The position numbers and the translations under genes were made by a program. Positions 24,742 through 33,253 of a stretch of 64,000 nucleotides of DNA are shown in pieces. Position 1 is the first letter of the stretch. Every line of letters starts with the position of its first letter. The notes under the pieces were generated by a model, which had not been told where the DNA came from, ran no database searches, and was given only the letters and a program-made list of their open reading frames with translations. Source of the stretch: Spirosoma aerolatum (GTDB lineage: Bacteria; Bacteroidota; Bacteroidia; Cytophagales; Spirosomataceae); the NCBI RefSeq assembly GCF_002056795.1, contig NZ_CP020104.1, forward strand, positions 1,189,001-1,253,000, read 5' to 3'.

Positions 24742-25392
24742 ATGACCGAACCAGAAGGATATCAGCGCTTCGATTCAGGTGATGTACCCCGCCCCCTGCG
24801 TGCGGGCAGTCACGCAACGGCCGTTGTGGATAACGAGTATTTTATCAGAGCGGCCTTCGCCGAATCGTCGGAAAAAGGGTTTGAAGCTCTGTTCCGGCTT
24901 TATTATAATCCCCTTTGCAGCCATGCACTGCGGTTTGTGTATACCCGTGAGGTGGCCGAAGATATTGTCAGCGAAATATTTTACCAGCTCTGGAAAACGG
25001 ATGCAAATCGCTCTGTACAATTTACCTATCGTACCTATCTCTATGCCGCCGTGCGCCATCGGGCCTATAATTACCTGCGCGACGAGCTAACGGGCAACCG
25101 CGCTCCGGCGTCGATTGATGAGTTGGAGTATGCGGGAGCGGAGGAGTCGCCCCAGACGTTGGTCGAGTACGATGAAACCTTTCAGCGCCTGGAGAAAGTC
25201 ATCAAAGAATTACCCTCCCAGTGCCAGCGCGTGTTTCTGATGAGCCGATTCGAAAACCGGAAAAATCTGGAAATTGCTACCGAGCTGGGTATTGCGCTGA
25301 AAACCGTAGAAGCCCATCTGTCGCGGGCCTTGTCTCAAATCCGGCGGGCCATTCTGACGATGGTTTGTCTACTTTTTGTTGGATTACACTAA
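24742..25392 (+). CDS. ECF RNA polymerase sigma factor, module 3
   Basis: A 216-residue ECF sigma factor from the ATG at 24742; a GTG at 24712 would add ten residues. Region 2 (about 45-112) reads FEALFRLYYNPLCSHALRFVY, AEDIVSEIFYQLWK and YLYAAVRHRAYNYLR, shown in parts. Region 4 (about 148-205) reads LPSQCQRVFLMSRFENRKNLEIA and LGIALKTVEAHLSRAL. It is clearly homologous to the module 1 sigma factor over its whole length, including the AFAES-KG approach to region 2, which suggests that modules 1 and 3 arose by duplication. fecR follows 43 bp later. Confidence 0.92.
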   Translation: MTEPEGYQRFDSGDVPRPLRAGSHATAVVDNEYFIRAAFAESSEKGFEALFRLYYNPLCSHALRFVYTREVAEDIVSEIFYQLWKTDANRSVQFTYRTYLYAAVRHRAYNYLRDELTGNRAPASIDELEYAGAEESPQTLVEYDETFQRLEKVIKELPSQCQRVFLMSRFENRKNLEIATELGIALKTVEAHLSRALSQIRRAILTMVCLLFVGLH

Positions 25393-25398
25393 GGGTAA
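25388..25398 (+). promoter_or_regulatory. Second ACTAAGGGTAA motif, overlapping the sigma stop codon
   Basis: This copy is identical to 24689-24699. It overlaps the TAA of the module 3 sigma gene and ends 37 bases before the fecR ATG. It could let fecR be transcribed from its own sigma-dependent promoter. Confidence 0.35.
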
Positions 25399-25435
25399 AT
25401 TAACCATACGGTGTCATTCCCCAAACCCCTTTGTT

Positions 25436-26464
25436 ATGGAAGAACTTGTGAATAAAACGCTCGTTTTCGACTATTTCGCCGGAAAGGTGAGTCCAATCCA
25501 GAAAAAATCAATTGAACGCTGGCTGGCCCAACCCGGTAATCAGGATACGTATTACCAGTGGCTGCATGAGTGGGAACTTGCCAACCTCCAACTAACGACC
25601 AACTGGCAGAACGCTTTTGACGCTACCCGAAAACGTATATATACTACCGTTTGGATAAATTCTCCAACTGAGGAAAGAGCCGTTCGATGGTGGGGCAATA
25701 GGCGGATGGGTGTTTGGCTGGCGGCTGCTTCTGTGATCCTGATTCTGGGCATTGGCAACTGGCTGGCTGGCGACGTTATTCGCTACAAAACCATCGAAAC
25801 CGGCTTTGGCGAAACCAAACACTGCCTGTTGCCTGATGGGTCGGTTGTGGAGTTGAATGCCAATTCTCGCATTCGTTTCCCGCGATTTAGCTTTGCTTCA
25901 GAAAGTCATATTCCGCTCCTATCCGTTGCAACGGCCGGACGACAGGTTGAACTAACCGGGGAGGCCGACTTCTCCGTGCGTCATCTCCCAAATCACCAGC
26001 GATTTGTCGTTCTGACTCCGAAGGGCTTGGCAGTGAATGTATTGGGGACGCAATTCACAGTTTTCAGTCGGGAGCGCCGGACGCAGGTTGTGTTGCGTTC
26101 GGGAAAAGTTGCTCTGACTCTGCCGAAACAGCCGAATGAACCCGCCATGCTAATGAAACCTGGTGATCTAGTCACGCTCGATGCGCAGGGCAACCTGGCG
26201 TTGAAGCAAACCCCGCATCCTGAAAATGCATCGTCGTGGAAACAACACCGTTTTACCTTCGAGACTACGTCACTGCGGGAGATTGCCCAGACCTTGCACG
26301 ATAACTATGGCCTGACTGTCCATATAGAAGGCGAAGAACTGGCCAATCGGACCATTTCGGGGGCTTTCCCGGCTCAGGATGCTAATGAACTGATCAAACT
26401 GGTGGCTGATCTGCTCCAGATCAACTACCACCGCGATAACAACAACGTAACCTTTACGAATTAA
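25436..26464 (+). CDS. FecR-family anti-sigma factor / signal transducer, module 3
   Basis: A 342-residue membrane anti-sigma factor. The cytoplasmic part (1-90) carries the same NQDTYYQWLHEWE segment as the module 1 protein. One membrane helix is at about 95-112 (GVWLAAASVILILGIGNWLA). The FecR domain is at about 125-235 (LPDGSVVELNANSRIRFPRF, VELTGEADFSVRHLPN, VLGTQFTVFSRERRTQVVLRSGKV in outline) and the STN-like C-terminus at about 270-342 (FETTSLREIAQTLHDNYGLTV). The ATG at 25436 is chosen because the upstream frame overlaps the sigma gene. The susC ATG follows 22 bp after the stop, closer than in the other modules. Confidence 0.92.
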   Translation: MEELVNKTLVFDYFAGKVSPIQKKSIERWLAQPGNQDTYYQWLHEWELANLQLTTNWQNAFDATRKRIYTTVWINSPTEERAVRWWGNRRMGVWLAAASVILILGIGNWLAGDVIRYKTIETGFGETKHCLLPDGSVVELNANSRIRFPRFSFASESHIPLLSVATAGRQVELTGEADFSVRHLPNHQRFVVLTPKGLAVNVLGTQFTVFSRERRTQVVLRSGKVALTLPKQPNEPAMLMKPGDLVTLDAQGNLALKQTPHPENASSWKQHRFTFETTSLREIAQTLHDNYGLTVHIEGEELANRTISGAFPAQDANELIKLVADLLQINYHRDNNNVTFTN

Positions 26465-26486
26465 CTCCTAACCTTTACTTACTCAC

Positions 26487-29400
26487 ATGCAACAGGCTCT
26501 CCGCTCATCAGTGGCTTTGCTCATCAGCGTATTGCTGAATGGCTACCCCGGAGAAGCACAGGTGATGGCTGCTAATTGGGCTGCACAAAAGCCCGTTCAG
26601 TCCTCCATGACCGCTTCGCAGATGCTTCAACTCCGGGATGTACTCAACCAGTTTAAGGCGCGCTACCACGTCGATATTTTATTTGAAGACAAACTGATCA
26701 ACGATCAGACAGTACTTTCCTCGATGGTCGATCCGGCGGCTTCACTGGAAAAAAATCTGGATACAATCCTTCGTCCACAAAGGCTTCGCTACAAGAAAGT
26801 GAAAAGTGGGGTGTATATGGTGATTGGCGAAAAAAAGCCGGGAAAGTCACTCACAGCCGACGTTCGCTCGGAAACGTCAATGCTGAATGCGCAGACCTCC
26901 GTAACGCCCCAGCTCGTTGACAATGCGGCAGCCCCTACGCTGTCAACCGAAAAGGCATTGGCTCCGGTAGTTATCGAAAGATCAATTTCGGGGATCGTCA
27001 AAAGCGAAACGGGTGAAGGGCTTCCTGGGGTAAGCGTGGTAGTGAAAAATACGACCCGTGGCACCACCACCGATGCCGAAGGAAAATACCGACTGAATAT
27101 ACCAGATGGAGCGGCTACGCTGGTCTTCTCCTTTGTGGGCTATCAGAATCAGGAGATCAGCATCGGTAGCCGAACCAATATCGATGTACAAATGATACCC
27201 GACGATAAATCGCTGGACGAAGTGGTGGTCGTAGGTTATGGTACGGTTAAGAAAAGTGACCTGACGGGGTCGCTGGCTCAGGTAAAGGCCAAAGACCTAA
27301 ACGCCTATCCGGCTACGAACGTGCTACAGGCGTTGTCGGGTCGGGCGGCTGGGGTGCAGGTGTTGCAAAATACGGGTGCTCCCGGTGGGAGTGTCAGCGT
27401 GCGGATTCGCGGTACCAACTCGATTCAGGGGAGTAACGAGCCGCTGTATGTAGTGGATGGGTTTCCCCTATCGGGTAGTAATCCGACCGTATTGAACAAT
27501 GCCGATATAGAAAACATCGAGATACTGAAAGATGCCTCGGCGACCGCTATTTATGGCTCTCGTGGGGCAAACGGTGTGGTCCTCATTACCACTAAAAGGG
27601 GAAAGTCGGGCAAGGCCACGGTCGATTTCGAAGCCAGCTACAGTTCGCAAACCCTGCGCAAAAAGCTGGATATGATGAATGCCAAAGAATACGCGACATT
27701 CTATAACGAACAGGCAGCCAACGATGGGTTGAAACCTTATTTCACCCAGGACCAGATCAACGCGTTCGGTCAGGGTACAGACTGGCAGAACCTCGTATTT
27801 CAAACCGCTCCTATGAAAACGGCATCGCTGAACATTAGTGGGGGAACCGAAAAAACGCAGTTTTCACTGTCGGGAAGTGTATTCAGTCAGGACGGAATCA
27901 TTCGCGGCAGCGACTACAACCGCTACTCTATACGGACCAATATTAACCATGCGCTCAGCAAAAAACTATCGGTCAACTTTGCCAGTACGTTAACCAAAAT
28001 CACGACGAACGCCCAGAATAGCCAGGGTAGCAACCGGGGCGGATCGCTCATTGCGGGAGCCATATCGGCCCCGCCCGTTTTAGGGCCTTACAAAGCCGAC
28101 GGCTCTTACGAAGTATTTGGCACAACCTATGCGTTTGTTAATACACAGCTCCGTAACCCAATTAACATACTGAACGAGCAGAGCAGCCTGACCAAAGGCA
28201 ACCGGGTTCTGACCAATGCCGCGTTTATTTATAATCCCATCCCCGAGCTGACCATCAAAATTTCGGGTGGTATCGAAAACTCCGACGACCGCACCGACTC
28301 CTACACAACGACCAACTATTTCGGTTCAACGGGTAACGCCAATGTGAGTACAACCCAGCTAACCAGCCTGTTGAATGAGAATACCATTAGCTATAGCAAG
28401 ACCATCCGGCAGAAGCACAGCATTTCGGCCGTGGCTGGGTTTACCTATCAGGATTTTCTGACGACGACGCTGAGCGGCAGCGGGGCCAACTACATCAGTA
28501 ATTCCAGTCAGACGTCTGATCTGGGAGCGGCCGGAACTCCTGGTATTCCAGCATCGGGTTATTCCAAATCGGTTTTGTTGTCGTATCTGGGCCGGGTCAA
28601 TTATGCGTTCGATAGCAAATACCTGGCAACGATTAGCTTTCGGGCCGATGGGTCGTCCAAGTACAGCGAAGGCAGTAAGTGGGGGTACTTTCCATCCGGT
28701 GCCCTGGCGTGGCGCATTTCGAACGAAGAATTTTTGAAGAACAGCAACCTGGTCTCAGATCTGAAACTTCGGGCCAGTTGGGGCCTTACAGGCAGTCAGG
28801 CCATTAATGCCTATGCCACACTGAACCAGCTATATTCGGGAAAAACCATTTTTGGAGATGCGCTTTATACGGCCTACTCGCCCGGTACAAACCTTCCCGG
28901 CAATCTGAAATGGGAAACTACGGAGCAAAAGGACATCGGCATAGATCTGGGCATCCTGCAAAACCGCATCCTGATCACAGCCGATTACTACATCAAAAAC
29001 ACCCGCGATCTGCTGAATACCGTACAGCTTCCGTCGTCCCTAGGCTTTACCACGACGATTCAGAACGTAGGCGAAGTGCAGAACAAAGGGTTGGAGTTGG
29101 GAATTAACGCCAATATTCTGACGGGCGCGTTAAAGTGGAATGTAAACACGAATGTGGCGCTGAATCGGAACAAGGTGGTAAAATTATACGGTGGGCAGGA
29201 TATTCTGGGCGCTTTTGTCGATATATCGGCCATTACCGATACGCGAAATATTCTTCGGGAAGGCCAGCCGATGGGCATGTTCTGGGGCTATATCGAAGAT
29301 GGGTACGACGATAAAGGCAAAATAAAATACAAGGATATGGATGGCGATGGGGCCATCACTGTTCGCGACAAGACATTCATCGGGAATCCCAATCCCAAAT

Positions 29401-29894
29401 TCATCTACGGATTCAATTCCAGCATGTCGTACAAAAACTTCGATCTGACCCTCTTTTTGCAGGGCACACAGGGCAACGACATTTTCAACACCAGTGCCAT
29501 CAACAATACGGTCGATTACGGGTATGGGCTGAATATGCCGCGCGAGGTTTTTCTGAATCACTGGACACCGACCAACACCAACGCTAAATATCCGCTCGTG
29601 AGCAGTACCACACGTGTCAACGTTTCAAATCGATTTGTGGAAAACGGATCGTACTTACGGCTGAAAAACATTCAGTTGGCGTATAACCTACCCATTCAGA
29701 AATGGGGGGCAACCTGGATTCGGTCGATGCAAGTGTATGCCAGTGGCCAAAACCTGCTGACGTTTACCAACTATTCGTGGTGGGACCCCGAAGTGAACTC
29801 CAGTGGTGGGTCCAACTCCATTGCCCAGGGTTTCGACCAATACAGCTACCCTACTGCCAAGTCCATCACCTTTGGTGTGCGAGCTGGGTTTTAA
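26487..29894 (+). CDS. SusC/RagA-type TonB-dependent transporter with STN domain, module 3
   Basis: A 1135-residue outer-membrane transporter. Signal peptide at 1-30, then an STN domain (about 45-118, LRDVLNQFKARYHVDILFED and RYKKVKSGVYMVIGEKKPGK) that is close to that of module 1. The carboxypeptidase-regulatory-like domain is at about 165-240 (ISGIVKSETGEGLPGVSVVV) and LDEVVVVGYGT at about 244. The plug (VLQALSGRAAGVQVLQNTG, IEILKDASATAIYGSRGANG) and the barrel, ending ITFGVRAGF, follow. It reads like a module 1 N-terminal half with a different ligand-binding barrel. It should signal to the FecR encoded just upstream. Confidence 0.95.
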   Translation: MQQALRSSVALLISVLLNGYPGEAQVMAANWAAQKPVQSSMTASQMLQLRDVLNQFKARYHVDILFEDKLINDQTVLSSMVDPAASLEKNLDTILRPQRLRYKKVKSGVYMVIGEKKPGKSLTADVRSETSMLNAQTSVTPQLVDNAAAPTLSTEKALAPVVIERSISGIVKSETGEGLPGVSVVVKNTTRGTTTDAEGKYRLNIPDGAATLVFSFVGYQNQEISIGSRTNIDVQMIPDDKSLDEVVVVGYGTVKKSDLTGSLAQVKAKDLNAYPATNVLQALSGRAAGVQVLQNTGAPGGSVSVRIRGTNSIQGSNEPLYVVDGFPLSGSNPTVLNNADIENIEILKDASATAIYGSRGANGVVLITTKRGKSGKATVDFEASYSSQTLRKKLDMMNAKEYATFYNEQAANDGLKPYFTQDQINAFGQGTDWQNLVFQTAPMKTASLNISGGTEKTQFSLSGSVFSQDGIIRGSDYNRYSIRTNINHALSKKLSVNFASTLTKITTNAQNSQGSNRGGSLIAGAISAPPVLGPYKADGSYEVFGTTYAFVNTQLRNPINILNEQSSLTKGNRVLTNAAFIYNPIPELTIKISGGIENSDDRTDSYTTTNYFGSTGNANVSTTQLTSLLNENTISYSKTIRQKHSISAVAGFTYQDFLTTTLSGSGANYISNSSQTSDLGAAGTPGIPASGYSKSVLLSYLGRVNYAFDSKYLATISFRADGSSKYSEGSKWGYFPSGALAWRISNEEFLKNSNLVSDLKLRASWGLTGSQAINAYATLNQLYSGKTIFGDALYTAYSPGTNLPGNLKWETTEQKDIGIDLGILQNRILITADYYIKNTRDLLNTVQLPSSLGFTTTIQNVGEVQNKGLELGINANILTGALKWNVNTNVALNRNKVVKLYGGQDILGAFVDISAITDTRNILREGQPMGMFWGYIEDGYDDKGKIKYKDMDGDGAITVRDKTFIGNPNPKFIYGFNSSMSYKNFDLTLFLQGTQGNDIFNTSAINNTVDYGYGLNMPREVFLNHWTPTNTNAKYPLVSSTTRVNVSNRFVENGSYLRLKNIQLAYNLPIQKWGATWIRSMQVYASGQNLLTFTNYSWWDPEVNSSGGSNSIAQGFDQYSYPTAKSITFGVRAGF

Positions 29895-29897
29895 TTG

Positions 29898-29995
29898 CCA
29901 ATGATTGAATGATAGAATGATTGAATTGTTGAATGGGATTTTCAAATCGCCCGCAATTCGATCATTCGATCATTCAGCAATTCAATCATTCAGAA
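29898..29995. repeat. Inverted repeat of octamer units between susC and susD of module 3
   Basis: The left half (about 29901-29930) is a run of 8-bp units (GATTGAAT, GATAGAAT, GATTGAAT, TGTTGAAT). The right half (about 29955-29993) is their inverted counterpart (ATTCGATC, ATTCGATC, ATTCAGCA, ATTCAATC). Arms pair over most of their length. The structure lies in a 100-bp gap between genes expected to be in one operon, so it may set the SusC to SusD ratio. Confidence 0.75.
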
Positions 29996-29997
29996 TT

Positions 29998-31443
29998 ATG
30001 AAAAAACTCCTATTCCTCCTCTCCACGCTTTTGTTGGCATCCTGTGAGGATGTGCTGAAGGAAGCGCCTAAATCACTGGCTGTAGAGACGTTCTACAATA
30101 CGCTGGCCGAAGTACAGGCAGCCGTTAATGCTATTTATACCCCTTTGCGCGATAGTAATACCAGTGGTATGGGCGTTTATATCGCCGTACTGGAAGGGCA
30201 TACCGACTATGGGCTTGGCCGGGGCAGCTATGCCATCCTGAATAATTTTGCGGGACTGGACAACGTCAACGTTAGCCGGGTATCGGGTGCGTGGTCGGCC
30301 TTCTATCTGAGTATCCGCAATGCGAATCTGGTGATTAAAAATGCACCCAACGGGAAGGCGATCAGTCAGGCCGATATTGCCAAGTCAATCGCTGAAGCCA
30401 AGTTTCTGCGGGCGTTCAGTTACTTCCATCTGGTACGTAACTGGGGTGGAGTACCCATTCGGACAGAAGCGAATATGGCCGATATCACGGCAAAACGAAA
30501 CTCCGTCGATGAAGTATATGCGCTGATTTTGTCGGATTTGCAGGTGGCCGAAACGAGCCTGCCCGATCAGGTAACGGACATTGGCAGACCTACAAAATGG
30601 GCGGCCAAAACCATGCTGGCTGATGTATACCTGCAACTTGGTAAATATGCCGAAGCCCGCGATAAAGCTGATGAAGTGATTAAAACCAATAAATACGCGC
30701 TGGTTCAGGTCGCAACCGTCGATGATTTTCTGAAGATTTTTGGGCCTGATGTCATCACAACCAGCGAAGAGATCTTCTCCCTAAAGTTCTCGCACCAACC
30801 TGGTCAGGGTAATCTGTTTCCTACATTAACCAATCATCCCGGAACCAAACTGCTGGGTGGTGGTGGTGGTGTATTTGGGCTGTACAGCGATAGTACCTTG
30901 CCCACCTACAGCAATTGGGATAACGCCGACCTGCGGAAAATGCTCTGGTATTCGTGGAATATCGGGGTTGGTACTACATCCTTGCTTAGTAAGAAATACA
31001 TTGATCCGAATTCACTCGAATTTGCGGGAGCCGCCAATGATGTAAGCTGGTACCGCTACGCCGATCTGCTGCTGATTTATGCTGAAGCCGCCAGTCAGGC
31101 CGCGAATGGCCCAACAACAGCCGCGATGGAAGCCCTCAATCAGGTGCATCGCCGGGCGTATGGGAAGCCGTCGGGCACCCCATCGTCGGTTGATTTCAAA
31201 CTTGCTGATTACGGATCGGCGGCTGCATTCCTGAATTTACTGGTGAAAGAGCGGGGTTATGAATTTCAATATGAAGGCAAACGCTGGCTCGAACTCAAAC
31301 GAACGGGTAAAGCGGCCGAAATCATTCTGGCTGCCAAAGGCAAAACCATCGTTCAGAAACATTATCTGTGGCCTGTTCCGGTTTCGGAAGTAAGTTACAA
31401 TACCGCTATTGATCCAGTAAAAGACCAAAATCCAGGGTACTAA
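29998..31443 (+). CDS. SusD/RagB-family substrate-binding lipoprotein, module 3
   Basis: A 481-residue surface lipoprotein. The start at 29998 puts the signal and lipobox (LLLASC, Cys about 17) at the N-terminus; the upstream in-frame codons are repeat DNA. SusD landmarks are AEAKFLRAFSYFHLVRNWGGVPI, the RYADLLLIYAEAASQA helix, ERGYEFQYEGKRWLELKRTG and the closing LWPVPVSEV...KDQNPGY. It partners the SusC encoded upstream. A heptamer inverted repeat follows before the oxidoreductase gene. Confidence 0.94.
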   Translation: MKKLLFLLSTLLLASCEDVLKEAPKSLAVETFYNTLAEVQAAVNAIYTPLRDSNTSGMGVYIAVLEGHTDYGLGRGSYAILNNFAGLDNVNVSRVSGAWSAFYLSIRNANLVIKNAPNGKAISQADIAKSIAEAKFLRAFSYFHLVRNWGGVPIRTEANMADITAKRNSVDEVYALILSDLQVAETSLPDQVTDIGRPTKWAAKTMLADVYLQLGKYAEARDKADEVIKTNKYALVQVATVDDFLKIFGPDVITTSEEIFSLKFSHQPGQGNLFPTLTNHPGTKLLGGGGGVFGLYSDSTLPTYSNWDNADLRKMLWYSWNIGVGTTSLLSKKYIDPNSLEFAGAANDVSWYRYADLLLIYAEAASQAANGPTTAAMEALNQVHRRAYGKPSGTPSSVDFKLADYGSAAAFLNLLVKERGYEFQYEGKRWLELKRTGKAAEIILAAKGKTIVQKHYLWPVPVSEVSYNTAIDPVKDQNPGY

Positions 31444-31454
31444 ATGTTCAATTC

Positions 31455-31537
31455 AATGAACAATGGATAATGTAAAATGGGTAATTATTGGCCTGTGCGT
31501 GAGTTCATTGTCCATTTTGCATTATTCATTGTTCATT
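31455..31537. repeat. Heptamer inverted repeat (AATGNAN type) after susD of module 3
   Basis: Arms of 26 bases (31455-31480 and 31512-31537) pair with two mismatches. Each arm is a run of degenerate 7-bp units: CAATGAA, CAATGGA, TAATGTA, AAATGGG on the left. The same units occur in another order at 36329-36412 and 51549-51640. It sits 17 bases before the next ATG, in a within-operon gap. Confidence 0.8.
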
Positions 31538-31553
31538 CCTATATCTCTCGTCC

Positions 31554-33014
31554 ATGGAATCAACGGAGAATCAAAATCGCCTATCGGCCATGTTCAGCCT
31601 GAACCGCCGGAAATTTATTCAATCGACGCTTGCTGGCGCGGGAGCCGCTGCGTTGCCTGTACTGGCATCAGACGCCCAAGCCGCATTGAAAACGGCTGAC
31701 GAATTTAAAGAACCCGCCCGCAATTTACCCATCAAAGGCGAGTTTGACGTCGTGGTGTGTGGAGCCGGGCCGGCGGGTGTATCGGCCGCCATTACGGCTG
31801 CCCGCGCGGGAGCCAAAACGCAGTTGATTGAAGTTCACGGGTGCTTGGGGGGCGTCTGGACGGCCGGGCTACTGACCTACATTTTCGATTTCGACAAGCC
31901 AGGGCTGACCAAAGAAATCAAGGTGAAACTCGATGAGCGAAATGCCCGTCGCAACAAAATTGCTGATCAGTTTGTGTACCACCCCGACGAAATGAAAGTG
32001 TTGCTGGAAGAAATGTGTATCGAAGCGGGTGTAAAGTTTCGGTTGCTCACCCGCGTATCGTCCGCTTATAAAGACAAAAAACAGCTTACAACCATTGTGA
32101 CCGATTCCAAGTCGGGTCGTGAAGCCTGGAAAGCCAAAGTATTTATCGATGCTACCGGCGATGGTGATGTGGGAGCCCAGGCAGGCAACAGTTGGGAAAT
32201 CGGGCATGGTGGCGATACATGTCCCTGCCAGCCGCTGACACTCAATACGTTGGCTGTTGTTCGTGATCCGGCGGCTCTGAAGCAGTTCATTTCGTTTTAC
32301 ACGAACGATGGTGATAAAAAGAACTGGCATGTTCCAGCGGTTGAAGCGTTCAAAAAGGAGATTGCTAGGGCAGGTATTACGCCTTCATATGGTATGCCAA
32401 CGCTCTTTCTGATTCGGGATAATCTGGTCATGATTATGGTCAATCATGAGTACAATATCAAAGCGTTCGATGCTGATGAGATTACCGAAGCTACTGTTCA
32501 GGCCAGAGCTGAAGTGTACAACATTGTGCGGGGGCTGAACAAACTAGGTGGGCCCTGGGAGGGTATGCAGATTGTGGCAACCCCCGAGCAGATTGGTATT
32601 CGTGACGGCCGACGGATTCATGGTCGCTATACAGTTACCAAACAGGATTTGGTAGTTGGTGCCCGACATGAGGATGCGGTAGTTCGACCAACCTTTGGCG
32701 TCGACATTCACGCGGCTGATCGGAAAACCAACGAGGTAGAAACCATCGGTCGGGGTGGCATCAAAATGATCCCGTACGACATTCCACTACGGGCACTGAT
32801 TGCCAAAGATGTGGATGGACTCATGATGGCCGGACGTTGCATCAGTGGCGACTTTGTAGCTCATGCTAGTTATCGGGTAACGGGCAATGCCGTTGCCATG
32901 GGCGAAGCGGCTGGTGCTGTGGCTTCCATTGCGGCCAAAACCAATAAACTGCCCAATGAAGTAGCCTGGAGCGATGCCGCCCAATTACTGACCAAGCTGG
33001 GTATGCGGGCTTAG
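31554..33014 (+). CDS. FAD-dependent oxidoreductase with Tat-type signal, module 3
   Basis: A 486-residue exported flavoprotein. The N-terminus carries a twin-arginine signal (NRRKFIQSTLAGAGAAALP, about 17-35). The FAD-binding Rossmann motif follows at about 64-85 (VVVCGAGPAGVSAAITAARAG, shown in part), then LIEVHGCLGGVWTAGL, a second nucleotide-contact segment FIDATGDGDVGAQAG and a C-terminal MMAGRCISGDFVAHASYRVTG. This fits the FAD_oxidored group (PF12831-like). ATG 31554 or the internal ATG 31590 could be the start; the latter puts the Arg pair nearer the N-terminus. It probably oxidises a sugar or sugar derivative in the periplasm, which is inferred from the neighbourhood. Confidence 0.88.
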   Translation: MESTENQNRLSAMFSLNRRKFIQSTLAGAGAAALPVLASDAQAALKTADEFKEPARNLPIKGEFDVVVCGAGPAGVSAAITAARAGAKTQLIEVHGCLGGVWTAGLLTYIFDFDKPGLTKEIKVKLDERNARRNKIADQFVYHPDEMKVLLEEMCIEAGVKFRLLTRVSSAYKDKKQLTTIVTDSKSGREAWKAKVFIDATGDGDVGAQAGNSWEIGHGGDTCPCQPLTLNTLAVVRDPAALKQFISFYTNDGDKKNWHVPAVEAFKKEIARAGITPSYGMPTLFLIRDNLVMIMVNHEYNIKAFDADEITEATVQARAEVYNIVRGLNKLGGPWEGMQIVATPEQIGIRDGRRIHGRYTVTKQDLVVGARHEDAVVRPTFGVDIHAADRKTNEVETIGRGGIKMIPYDIPLRALIAKDVDGLMMAGRCISGDFVAHASYRVTGNAVAMGEAAGAVASIAAKTNKLPNEVAWSDAAQLLTKLGMRA

Positions 33015-33116
33015 GGTTATGAAGTTTTATATGTTGTCACCCCGACGCAAGGAGAGATCTAAATGGGAGTTTAGGGTTGATCAAAAAAGTCAAATCCTGA
33101 CTAAAGCATATCGTGA

Positions 33117-33138
33117 TGTCAGCTACTCCTAGCTGACA
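33117..33138. repeat. Hairpin TGTCAGCTA-ctcc-TAGCTGACA
   Basis: Perfect 9-bp arms and a 4-base loop, 102 bases after the oxidoreductase stop. It is likely a terminator-type structure and part of a local pair with the palindrome at 33191-33213, which has the same GTC(A/G)G(C/T)TA arm pattern. Confidence 0.5.
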
Positions 33139-33190
33139 CGTGAAGTTTCTTAAAATCGAACGAATCGAATTAGGTTTTGAGAACCCTTAC

Positions 33191-33213
33191 GTGTCGGTTA
33201 AAGTAACCGACAC
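33191..33213. repeat. Hairpin GTGTCGGTTA-aag-TAACCGACAC
   Basis: Perfect 10-bp arms around a 3-base loop, 40 bases before the esterase start. TAACCGACAC also occurs after arfB near 3796. These look like members of a small intergenic palindrome family. An operator role before the esterase gene is possible. Confidence 0.5.
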
Positions 33214-33253
33214 CACGGATAGACACCATATAATTTGTTAAAACATAAAGCTA

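Noticed and set aside
33015..33253. Possible small gene between the oxidoreductase and esterase genes
   Set aside because: No frame of useful length with a start; the gap holds only two short hairpins.
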